A stretch of DNA of 64,000 nt from Pleodorina starrii (taxonomy: Eukaryota > Chlorophyta > Chlorophyceae > Chlamydomonadales > Volvocaceae): positions 900,501-964,500 of the forward strand of contig BRXU01000017.1 in assembly GCA_030267565.1 (NCBI GenBank). The letters run 5' to 3'. Position numbers and translations under genes: made by a program. Of the stretch, positions 13,001-22,303 are shown piece after piece. The notes beneath the pieces are model-generated. The model was given only the letters and a program-made list of their open reading frames with translations, had not been told where the DNA came from and searched no databases. Every line of letters starts with the position of its first letter. The stretch's first letter is position 1.

Positions 13001-16000
13001 ACCACGCCCTTCTTCCCGCTAGGCCCAGAGACCTCGGACTTCCTGGACCGCGCCACGTCGGTTGACGTGGGGCTCTGTGCCGACCCCGATCTGGCGTCCA
13101 CCGCGGCGGCGGATGGTGCCACCCTCCGGGGGCGGCGGGGGCGCCGGGCCGGTGCTGGGCGTCTTCCCGATGAGGACGAGGATGGGGACGATGGGCTTGG
13201 GCGTGAGGAGGAGGTGGAGGGCGGCAGCGGCCCTCGGTCGTCCTCCCTGGACGGGACAGGTACCTTCCCCGGGGACGAGGAGGAGGAGGAGGAGCAGGAG
13301 GACCATGACTTGCTGGTTGGCGGCGAGGGGGAGGTAGAGGAGGAGGAGGAGGAGGACGAGGATGATGATCTATATGGTGGTGCCGGGGCCGGCGGCGTTG
13401 GCCTGCGCAGCCGCTCCGAGACCGTCTCATCGTACGGCACGGGGTCGGCGTCGTCGGCGTCGCTGGGAGGCGGCGCCGGCGCGGGCGACGGCCGGCCGCC
13501 TTCCGCGGCCGGCCCCAGCGCGGGCGTGTCCCCCCGGCACACCACCAGCAGCTTTCTGCCCCGGTCGCGCCGGAGCGGTGACAGTGGCAGCAGCGGCAGT
13601 GGCAGTGGCGCCAACGACGGCGCGGAGGAGGCCATGGCCGGCGGTGGCGCCGGGGACGACGGCGAGTACGGCGACGAGGCTCCAGGCTACCACCACCACC
13701 ACCACCGCCGCCAAGGGCAGCAGCTGCAGCAGCCCCATCACCACCACCATCACCACGGGCGACACCACCACCACCACCAACAGCACCAGCACCAGCAGCA
13801 CCACCACCAGCACAGCTTGTCATCTCATAGCGCTGCAGCCGCAGCCTCCGGCGGCGTCAGCAGCGCTGCACGCGGCCAGCCACGGCCAGGGTCACCCCAG
13901 CAGCATCCCCACCAGCAGCATCCCCAGCAGCAGCTGCCCCCTCGGCGCAGCAGCCCCCAGCAGGACGGTCCCCGAGTGCCTCAGGAGGTTCTGGAGCGGA
14001 TGGCGCTGTACGCGGGGGACGAGGGCCTGGCGCGACCCAGCACCGCCGTACCGTCGGCGCTGCGATCCGACGCCGCCGACCGTGGCCCGCCGGTGCCGCC
14101 GGAAGTGCTGTCGTATATGGAGCAGTACACCGGCGGCGGCGAGGGCGACGTGCGGCCCATCTCGGCGTCGCCGTCGGTGCTGCGCGCGCGGGCGTCTCGG
14201 GAGGTGCCGGTGCCGCCGGAGGTGCTGTCGTACATGCAGCAGTACACAGGTGGGGTGTCGCGCCCTGTACCAGCTGCACTCGACCCGATCGGGCTCCACT
14301 GTAACACTCGCAACTGGTGCTGCCCCTGCCCCTGCCCTTCAGGCGAGGAGGGCGGCACGCGCCCCAGCAGCGCCGCCCCCTCCGTCCTTGCGGCGGGGCG
14401 CTCCTCCACGGAGCTGCCCGCACCCGACATGGTGGTGCACATGGCGGCGCAATTCCAGTCCGGTGAGGAAGGACCTGTGCCGTACCCTGTGCCGTACGGT
14501 ACGGCGCCGGGCGGCATACGGGGCACCTGATCGGCGGCCGGGGCCCGGGCCCGGGGCCGACCTGGAGAGGCGGTTGCAGCGTCGGTTGGAGAGGGGCCGG
14601 TTTGGGAAGGCGGCACAGTCCGAAAGGGCAATGGGCTGGGAGGCTAGGCGGACTGGGCTGGGCGGAATGTGTATGGAGCTGTGGAGCTGTGGTTCTCTCC
14701 CGGGTCCCCACTTGCCCCTCCCCCTTACCGCTCCTCTCGCCTCCCCCGCCTTACACCTCAACCCGCGCCTGAACCCCCCTCCTCCCCCTCTTCCTGTCCT
14801 CCGCTTCCCCCTCCTCCGCCCCCTTCCGCTCATCCCGTCCCACAGGCGGGGAGGGCGTGTCTCGGCCCACCACCGCACCCTCGTCCAACGAACGCCGGGC
14901 CCGCCTCGCCACCGCGCCACAGTCGGGGCAGCACCACCACCACCAGCAACAACAACAGCAGCAGCAACACCCATATCACGCGCCGTTGTCCCCAGCCAGG
15001 GCCCAGGCCCAGGCGGCAGTCTCCACCTCGTCGGCCGGCAACAGCCACCCGCTGCCAACGAAACCGGCTTTGGCCTGTGCGACTTCTATGGAGTCGCAGC
15101 AGCAGCAGCAGCAGGGACAACGCCCTGGCAAAATGCAGCAGCAGCAGCACAGCAGCGGCTACGGCGCCCCCAACGGCATCGCCGGCCTCCGCAGCGTCAA
15201 TGGCAGTGGCAGCCTGCCGGCGGCCGCGGCCATGGCCCCGCGCAGCTCCTCCCCCTCCGAGGGGCCGCAGGGCCCGGCCGGCAGCTTGGAGCAGGGGCCC
15301 CATGCGGGCGGTGGGCGAGCGTCCCGTGGGTCTGCCGGATCCGGATCTGGATCCGGATCCGGGTCGGGCAGGGGCGAGGAGCCGTTGTACGAGGGCGAGG
15401 AGCCCGGGGCGTTCTGGAGTAGGCCCAGTGGCGGGCGGCGGGCTGGTGGTGCTGGAGGCGGAAACCGGGGGGATGTCGGCGCGCGCTTTGGTGCGGTGGG
15501 GAAGGATGTTGCAGATGGCGGTGGTGAGGGCGTGGGCGGGTGGGCTGGCCTGGGAGACGGGGAGGGAGGCGATGGTGGAGAGCCGGGGAGCGGATGGGAA
15601 GGGGAGGGCGGGGAGGGGCAAGGGGACGGGAAGGCGGAGGGGGAGGGGTGGGTGGCGGTGGAGGCTCACGGGGGGGAGGCGCTGGGATACCTGTTGGAGG
15701 AAGATGGACGGGGCGACGATGAGGATGAGGAGGAGGAGGAGGAGGAGGGGGACGAGGCGGGCGGGGCCGGGAGCGGGAGCGGGGGCTACCCCGAGGGGGA
15801 CGAGGGAGGTATGCAGGCTTCGGAGCTGGAGCTGCAGCACGCGGCTGCAGCTGGGCTTGAAGAGGAGGAGTACGGCGGTGATGCAGACGGGGAGTACGGC
15901 ATGACGGGGGAGTCGTACACCTCCGACGGCTCCCGGGTATCAGCGCTGCCGCCGCCGGCGGGTTCCGGGCAGCCGCAGCCGCAGCCGCAGGAGGATCCTC

Positions 16001-16287
16001 GGGGCCCCAGTTGTGAGCTGCCGTGGCCCGGACAGCCGGGGCGCGGCCATGGCGCCTCTTCTTCGTCCCGGGGCTTCGGCACCGGCCTACCGGCGGAGTC
16101 GGGCGTCGGCAGCCAGCCGCCGGGGGGCTTCCCGGCCGGTCCGTATGACGGCGAGGAGGAGGACGAGGTGGAGGAGGAGGATGGCGAGCTGGAGGGCGAT
16201 GATGATGCGGGCGGCGGGACGTTTCGGTTGGTGGTTGGGAGCTGGCTGACGCGGCCGGCGAGTAACAGCGACAGGCAGGAGAGCTAG
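1088..16287 (+). CDS. Giant coiled-coil / low-complexity protein, 3,004 residues
   Basis: Sixteen exons join in frame (9,015 nt with stop): 1088-1576, 1848-2039, 2906-3169, 3460-3651, 3833-3958, 4368-4481, 4781-4867, 5258-5455, 5756-5824, 6133-6408, 6711-7376, 7793-8785, 9108-10398, 11754-14249, 14343-14462, 14846-16287. Residues 1-670 are rich in Glu, Lys, Arg, Leu and Gln with heptad-like spacing (QLEEKLSATTEQLHRLETER), typical of long coiled coils. Residues 670-1650 are Ala-, Arg/Ser- and Gln/His/Pro-rich, with short coiled pieces such as NEHVANLQEQLAALTHQN. Residues 1650-3004 have Gln, His, Pro, Gly and Glu/Asp tracts and four tandem repeats of about 38 residues near 2394-2550. No enzyme domain is visible. 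The start is the first ATG in the open frame. The protein could be a centrosomal, flagellar or cytoskeletal scaffold, but that is a guess from composition. The 1,291-nt and 2,496-nt exons meet cleanly in phase 1, which argues for one gene. It could still be two if the 1.36-kb intron 13 hides a promoter. Confidence 0.68.
3368..3379. repeat. 12-bp palindrome GACCCRYGGGTC (one of eight copies)
   Basis: GACCCATGGGTC occurs here in intron 3 of the coiled-coil gene. Exact matches to GACCCRYGGGTC also lie at 5721-5732, 7265-7276, 28397-28408, 28436-28447, 35358-35369, 39078-39089 and 53075-53086. They fall in introns, exons and intergenic DNA alike. Near matches exist, for example at about 8091 and 12076. 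Confidence 0.7.
8847..8879. repeat. 33-nt motif shared by introns 12 and 14 of the same gene
   Basis: The 33 bases here and at 14273-14305 are nearly identical (three differences by eye). Both contain TCCACTGTAAC and both lie within introns of the coiled-coil gene. The motif contains a TGTAA. Confidence 0.6.
10399..11753. other. Long intron 13 with an unused-looking exon
   Basis: This 1.36-kb intron of the coiled-coil gene has donor G|GTGGGTGG and acceptor CACCTTGCAG|GC. At 11404-11451 it holds a 48-nt segment with a strong acceptor (TTCCTCCAG) and donor (GAA|GTAAGG). In the frame dictated by the flanking exons that segment runs into a TAA. A TATATATA-like stretch near 10837 and GTAGGTAGGTAGG near 10702 are the only other features I see. 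Confidence 0.4.
13974..14914 (+). repeat. Four tandem ~38-residue protein repeats
   Basis: Within the coiled-coil gene, four consecutive units follow the pattern V-P-x-[PQ]-E-V-L-x-x-M-x-x-Y-x-G-[GD]-E-G-x-x-R-P-x-[ST]-A-x-P-S-x-L. Units 2 and 3 share PPEVLSYM-Q-YTG. Unit 3 is interrupted by intron 14 (14250-14342) and unit 4 by intron 15 (14463-14845), at the equivalent point just after the YTG/QSG turn. Splicing restores the repeat periodicity exactly, which independently supports both introns. I do not recognise the repeat family. Confidence 0.65.
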
Positions 16288-16362
16288 TGTGTCGATGGTC
16301 CGAGGTGTGAGGCCGGGGTACGACATGGCTCCGAAACCAAGCGACCAGGATTCGTCTTGACT

Positions 16363-16367
16363 TGTAA
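16363..16367 (+). terminator. TGTAA poly(A) signal, coiled-coil gene
   Basis: TGTAA lies 76 nt after the stop codon at 16287. TGTAA is the usual poly(A) signal of Chlamydomonas and Volvox. Confidence 0.55.
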
Positions 16368-16408
16368 GTAGCGCGACCCGACGCGTTTCGACATGTGACT
16401 GACTGAGT

Positions 16409-16413
16409 TTACA
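16409..16413 (-). terminator. TGTAA poly(A) signal candidate, SepSecS gene
   Basis: TTACA on the plus strand reads TGTAA on the minus strand. It is the first one I found downstream of the SepSecS stop, implying a 3' UTR of about 1.2 kb that ends almost back to back with the neighbouring gene. Confidence 0.35.
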
Positions 16414-17646
16414 ACTCATTCCGGGGGAGGACTGACTGACCCTTGCGGGGTTTTGGTTGACCTGGTGGGGTCTCGGTAGCCTTCGCTGCCACGTCTGCAC
16501 CGGTGTTATCGCGTGCTGGCTGCTGCATCTTGCCGCGATTACGCCATCGTGTTTGCCTGCTTGCTTGCTTGCCTGCCTGCTGACCAGGGGGGCGGGGGAA
16601 TGCTAGTCATGCCCCGGCCGTCAGCCACAGGCCGCCGCCCTGGGGACGTGGTCGGTTGGTTGGTTGGTCGGTTAGTTAGTTGGCTAATAGGGTTTCGGAT
16701 GTGAGAGTGAGTACAGCCGCCATGGACTGACGGCCGCATACGGCCCGTACCGTACATGTCGCACGCAGAAACGTGCAACTGCGGCCCACAGGGGCGTGCA
16801 ATATATGGATGGATGACTGCAAAATATATGTATAGGACACACGCACACGTCATGTTTGCACTTTTGGGACCCGAGTGCCGTACTGGTATACTTCTTTGAA
16901 TACGTTTCGACTGTGTGCTGTGTGTGCTGTGTGGGTGGGTGGGAGGCTGAGGCTGGGGCTGGGGCATGGATGGTATGTGGTTATATTGTTGGTGGCTGCA
17001 TGTGTGTGTGTGGCATACGTGTAATTAAAGGTTGCGTGAAACGGCCATCGATGTGCACTTTTATGGATGGGCAGCACCCGTGGGTGGGTGGGTGCTGCCG
17101 TAAGCAGTCGGTGCTGCAATCTGCGGTCCGGTGGGTGCAACCCCAAAGCGATGGGTCATGTGTGATGACACCGAAGGCATCATCGTCGTCATCCTCGTCA
17201 TCGTCATCAGGCAGCAGCCGCAGCAGCAGCAGCAGCACTGCACGTTTGAGCTGCCCGCTGTGCAGCCATGCCTTCATTCATTCATCGTCCGGTACTTCCC
17301 TCCCCTCCCCTTCCAACCCCCAAATCCCTAAATCCCTAAATCCCCAACCCCGGCCTCGTCAAGGCGATGGCGTCCAGCCGCACACACACGGACACGCACG
17401 CACGCACACGCACGCACGCACACGTACTACTTAGACTGGGGTTGGGGCTGCTGAGGGACGAACGCGGCTTGCTTGGCGCTCACGTCTCCGGGCAGAGCCC
17501 AGCCCTGGAGATACGAGATACGAGACAAGGACTGGCCCATCCAGGAACCACCCGGGATGAAGCCTTGCCCACAGCCAGTCTTGCACAAAGCCTACAAACG
17601 CACGAACGAACGAACGACCCAACAAGGTGCGCGACATGACGACTCC

Positions 17647-20600
17647 TCAAGAGGCGCCGTCGGCGTGCTCCGCACCAACAGCGTCAGGTGACGCCGGCGC
17701 CGTGCTGGCCGAGCCATCGCCCGCTGCCGCAGCGCTGGCGGCCGTCACGTTGTGTCCACCGGCAGCGCCGCTGCCGCCCCCGCCGGCGGCTGCGCCAGCG
17801 CCGCCGGCGGCGGCGGCGGAGCACTTCTTGCGGAACTCCGCAAAGCAGCGGTCCAATCGTACGACAAGCTCGTCCACGTCAGCGGTCGTCGTACCGAGCG
17901 CCGCCGCCGCCGTCATGTAGGTGCTCGGGTAGGGCACTTGCGTGTGGGAGCCGTAGTTTGCGAACGTGACGCCGCCGACGGACTGCGTCTTGCCGGGGGC
18001 CACCACGCGTGTCCCCGAGACGCACCTGCGTGGGACCACGTACTGATGTTGTTGTAGCTACTGTTGTTGTTACTGATGTTGTAATGATCGTTAATGTTGT
18101 TGCAGTTCTTGTTATTGCTGTTAACGTTGCTGTTAACGTTCTGTTACACCGGGTCCAGCCTCTGGGAAGGCCGCGTACGGCCGTCATAACACAAAGCCTC
18201 CCAAATGACGCATCCTGTACTGCTGCCTGTACCGCTACCTGTACTGCTACCAATACAAGGCAGAGGAACCGCCCAGGAAGCCTTAGCCCTACCTGGACCA
18301 CAGCATGGCTCCGAAGAACGTCACGTCGGGCGGCCGCCGCTGCACCGCCGCCGCCGTACCCGCCGTCGCACCCGCCGAACTCGCAGCGGCCTTGGCCGCC
18401 GCAGCACTCCGCGTCCCCGCCTGAGGCTCCGGCTCCCGCTCCGGCGCCAGTGTCAGCACCGCAGCTGCGGCATCTGCGCCTTCAGTCTCCTCTCCCAAGC
18501 CCGATATCTGACCCTCCTGACCCTCCTGACCCTCGCCCTCGCCAGGAGGTCCATAGCCGGCGGCGGCAGCCGGAGTGCTTAGAGCTGGCCCCGGGTCTGA
18601 CGTCGCCGCTGAGGCCGGCGCGAGAGCTGGCGCCGCCGCCGTCTCCGTCGCCGCCGGCACGGCGGCCGCCGCCGCCGCCGTCTCCGTCGCCGCCGTCAGC
18701 GTGTCTAGCGTCAGCGCCAGGCTGATTGGGTTGGAGGGGGTGTGCAGCAGCCGCTCGCCCTGGCGTACGGCAACTTCGTGCAGCCTGTCCCGAAGGTACG
18801 GCACCACGGCCTCGCGCTCCGCCAGGACCTGTACGGATCCACGAAAAGTACGGCACAGCAAGATGAAGCGGGTCAATCGGCCGATTGGACAGCCGATGGA
18901 CAGGATGTTGAAAACTAGAACGACAACTGCCATGGGGGCTATGGGGGCCGCAAGTGGGTAGAACGAACCACCACGGTCGTCGTACGGTCTGCAGTACATA
19001 CACGGCCGGGTGCCGTGCCGTTGTTGTGCCACGCTGCTCCGCACCGCCAAACCACCAACCGCCATCGACACAACGACCCAGTGGTCGTCCCTTCCCTCCC
19101 CCTTCCCCTTTCCCTCCCCCTTTCCCTTCCCAACCCCTACCTCTCTCAACTCCCTCAACTCCCTCCCTCCCTCCCTCCCTCTTTCCTTCCCACCTTCCGC
19201 CACCCCTGCGCTCCCCAATGGAGCAACGTCATCAACAGATCCAGATGCGCCGCCACACTCGCACGACCCGGGTACGTGCCGTTGACAGCAGCCACCAGAT
19301 CCGGCCGAGTCGCAGGTGCCGCCACTAGCGCGCCGCCCACGGGCACCATAAAGTTCTTGTCCGTACTCTGTACGACAGCGTCCACGCGACCGCCGCCGCC
19401 GCCGGGCCGCCACGCCGCCGCCAGCGCGCGGCACGTCTGTCGGCTCTGGACGCCGTAGGCGTTATTGACCAGGTGCGGCACGGCGGCGGCGGCGCAGAGG
19501 CGGGCCACCGCCGCCACGTCGTCGGGCGCGCGCGGCGCAAAGCATGAGGTGGTGGTGACGACGGCCGCGATGCGGTCGGGCCCCAGAGAGGTAATCGCAT
19601 CGGAGATGGCCTGCGTGTTGTAAACCGTGCGTTAACGTCACGGTTTTAGGGTTTTAGGGCTCGTCCATCTGTTTGTCACTTGGTTGATCATCGAGCCCTA
19701 TCACCGACCCATGCTTCACATCACCAACCCACGCCCACACACGCCCACACGCCCCCCCAAACCCCACCCACCACCCACCCAAACCCTAACGCCCCAAACC
19801 CCACCCCGCCCCCCCCCCCCACCTGCACATCCGTCACCAGTTCGTCCCCCCGTCTCCGCAGCTCCACCACATGCGGCCGCAGCCCCGCCGCCGTGATGGC
19901 CTTGAGGCAGGTCTTCTGATCCACTCGGCTCCAAACCACCGTGTCAGCCCCGGGCGGCCGCTGGGGGCGCAGCGCCAGCAGCACCAGCGTCAGGGCCATA
20001 CCGGTGGCCAGGGGCAACACGCTGACGGGACCCACACCCTCCAGGCCTGCGGGAGTGTGTTTGGGAGCAAAAGGGTGGGAGGGAGGCAGTGAGGGGAAGG
20101 CTGGATTGGGAGGGACCAGAGGGGTTTGGCAACGTACAGTGCGAGACTGCGACTGATACTGAGGGTGGCTGCGGCAAAACAAGCAACCCAACCCAACCCA
20201 ACCCAACCCAACTTGGGGGGAGGGTTCATCGCTCTCATCCAGCCGTCCACCACTACCCCGACCGGCCCCGAAACCACCACAGCCCTGAGCCCACCCAACA
20301 CCACACAACCCGACCCGCAGCGACCACCCACCCTCAGCCACCCCCAGCCGCACCCACCCGCGATCCGCAGCGCATCCGCCGCCAGGTGTCCCGTGATGGC
20401 CGCCATGAGACTGGAGCCCGCCGCCTTGGGCTGCTCCGCCGCCACATCCCCCGACCGGCCGATGCCGTGCGCCAGACCGTAGTGGCGCCGAGCCACCAGC
20501 GGACAGGCCACACGCCCCTCGCGCTCGCCCACACCCACATTGTCCAGGAAGTTGTTCGAGTCCATGGCGGAGCAGTCCTGGGGGGCTCGGGAGTGTCGGG

Positions 20601-21955
20601 GAGTGGGGTGTGGGTCTATGGGTCTATGGGTCTATGGGCCCATGGGTCTATGGGCCTATGGGCCCATGGGTCCATGGGCCTATGGCGCCATGGGTCTATG
20701 GGCCCATGGGCCTATAGGTCTATGGGCCCATGGGTCTATGGGCCCATGGGTCTATGGGCCCATGGGTCTATGGGCCCATGGGTCAACGGCCTATGTGCTT
20801 TTGGGCCCATGGGCCTATGGGTCTATTGGCCCATGGGTCTATGGGTCTATGGGCCAATGGGTCTATAGGCCTATGGCGTATGGGCCCATGGGCCCATGGG
20901 TCTATGGGCCCATGGGTCTATGGGCCCATGGGTCTATGGGTCTATGGGCCCATGGGTCTATGGGCCTATGGGCCCATGGGTCTATGGGCCCATGGGTCTA
21001 TGGGCCTATGGGCCCATGGGTCTATGGGCCCATGGGCCCATGGGTCTATGGGCCTATGGGTCTATGGGCCTATGGGTCTATGGGCCTATGGGCCCATGGG
21101 TCTATGGGCCCATGGGTCTATGGGCCTATGGGTCTATGGGCCTATGGGCCCATGGGTCTATGGGTCTATGGGCCTATGGGTCTATGGGCCTATGGGCCTA
21201 TGAGTCTATGGGCCCATGGCGCCATGGGTCTATGGGCCCATGGGTCTATGGGCCCATGGGTCTATGGGCCCATGGGTCTATGGGCCTAGGGGCCTTGGGG
21301 CCTATGGGCCCATTGGTCTATGGGCCCATAGACCCATGGGCCCATAGACCCATGGGCCCATAGACCCATGGGCCCATGGGTCTATGGGTCTATGGGCCTA
21401 TGGGTCTAAAGGCCTATGGGCCTATGGGTCTAAAGGCCTATGGGCCCATGGGCCTATAGGTCTATGGGCCTATGGATCTATGGGCCTATGGACATGGGTA
21501 TGTGAATGGGCCTATGGGAATGGGTCTATGGGAATGGGCATATGTGAATGGGTGTATGGGCATAGGAATGGGTTTTAGGGTTTAGGGGGTTTTAGGGTTT
21601 GCTGCAGTACCTTCGCTGCAGTATACCTTCATTTAAACCCTGTCCCGTCCCGCGCTCCCTCCCAGCTCTCTCCTCCCAGCTCCGCTCCACTCTGCTCTGC
21701 TCTTACGATCTTACCCCCCTTCCCCCAGCAGCTGAAGGGCCCAGCTAATTCTCGCACATGCTCTCAAAACCCAAACGGAGATCTCACCCGAACGAGCATC
21801 TCAATGGTCGCCTCGTCCCAACCACGCTCCGGCAGCCTCCGACTCGACAGCAGCGCCTTGACCAGCCGCTGCCGGCGAGCCAGTGCCTGCTCGCCCTGCC
21901 GTATGTACGACGCGGACACGAGCCCCGCCGCCAGGCCGCAGTTGTCCGGGTTCAT
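17647..21955 (-). CDS. SEPSECS: O-phosphoseryl-tRNA(Sec) selenium transferase (SepSecS)
   Basis: This enzyme uses selenophosphate to convert O-phosphoseryl-tRNA(Sec) to selenocysteinyl-tRNA(Sec), the last step of selenocysteine synthesis in eukaryotes, with PLP as cofactor. Six exons join in frame to 647 residues: 21955-21788, 20577-20358, 20046-19823, 19610-19194, 18828-18293, 18025-17647. Family blocks occur in order: [125 protein letters not shown] and NRLDRC-like RLDRC. Lys289 in TDKNFMVP is the PLP-binding lysine. The start ATG ([12 protein letters not shown]) aligns with the animal N-terminus. An Ala/Gly/Pro/Glu-rich insertion of roughly 110 residues lies between [12 protein letters not shown] and the SGTRVV block. 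Intron 1 carries a 0.95-kb octamer array. Confidence 0.93.
19644..19659 (+). repeat. Interstitial telomeric motif, (TTTTAGGG)2
   Basis: Two perfect TTTTAGGG units lie in an intron of the SepSecS gene, close to the exon starting at 19610 (minus). Confidence 0.6.
20184..20214 (+). repeat. (AACCC)n microsatellite
   Basis: Six AACCC units lie in SepSecS intron 2. Confidence 0.7.
20612..21560 (+). repeat. Octamer minisatellite, unit YCYATGGG (SepSecS intron 1)
   Basis: About 950 bp are made of 8-bp units, mainly TCTATGGG, CCCATGGG and CCTATGGG, with decay toward the right end. Eight is not a multiple of three, so a 24-nt super-period translates without stops in several frames ([15 protein letters not shown] and the like). 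These are not genes. The array nearly fills a 1.2-kb intron and starts about 35 bp from the exon at 20577. GGG triplets every 8 bp could form G-quadruplexes on the plus strand. Confidence 0.9.
21573..21597 (+). repeat. Telomere-like TTTTAGGG / TTTAGGGG edge of the octamer array
   Basis: TTTTAGGG, a degenerate TTTAGGGGG and a second TTTTAGGG sit directly at the right-hand edge of the YCYATGGG array. Confidence 0.6.
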
Positions 21956-22303
21956 GGCTCCCGGGTTCTGGAGGCGGGTAGGTGGCTGGGTCCTCACAAC
22001 CTCAACAGATGCACAGACCTACGCAAAGATTTGCCCCCGCCGTATCCGGGGCTGGCTGTATCTCTCGCTGTCGCTGACGCCAACAATGTTGATGAAACGC
22101 CCAGACCTCGACCGTCGTCCGCTATCCACCGCCAGCGCTGCACTGGCTTCCGATGACCTCCGATGCCTGCCTGCCTGTCTGCCTGACTATGTCAACTTGG
22201 GAGTCTGTGTGCGGGAGATTGCCCTAAAAGCCCACCACCACGGGTAACTTTTCACGTTTGCGGGGCTCGCGGCCACCGGGGGGGAGGGCGGCTGCGTGAT
22301 GTG
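21956..22303. promoter_or_regulatory. SepSecS promoter / 3' flank of the membrane-protein gene
   Basis: These 348 bp lie between two minus-strand genes arranged head to tail. They must hold the 3' end of the upstream gene and the SepSecS promoter. No TGTAA on the minus strand and no TATA box were found. Confidence 0.4.

Larger units (their letters stand above)
16288..17646. other. Convergent 3' flanks of coiled-coil and SepSecS genes
   Basis: No gene is seen in these 1.36 kb. The region holds the two 3' UTRs, facing TGTAA signals 46 bp apart (16363 and 16409), TTGG/TTGC tetranucleotide runs near 16560 and 16660, short CGCACGCA runs near 17396-17425, and CCCTAAAT repeats near 17325-17345. Confidence 0.5.

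Noticed and set aside
11654..14530. A separate gene starting at an ATG near 11654
   Set aside because: The segment before 11754 reads across a good acceptor (CACCTTGCAG), and the phase-1 join to the exon ending 10398 is exact, so it is an internal exon of the giant gene.
20089..21578. Open frames of 150-260 codons reading [15 protein letters not shown]
   Set aside because: They are translations of the 8-bp YCYATGGG array in SepSecS intron 1. All frames of a stop-free octamer array stay open.
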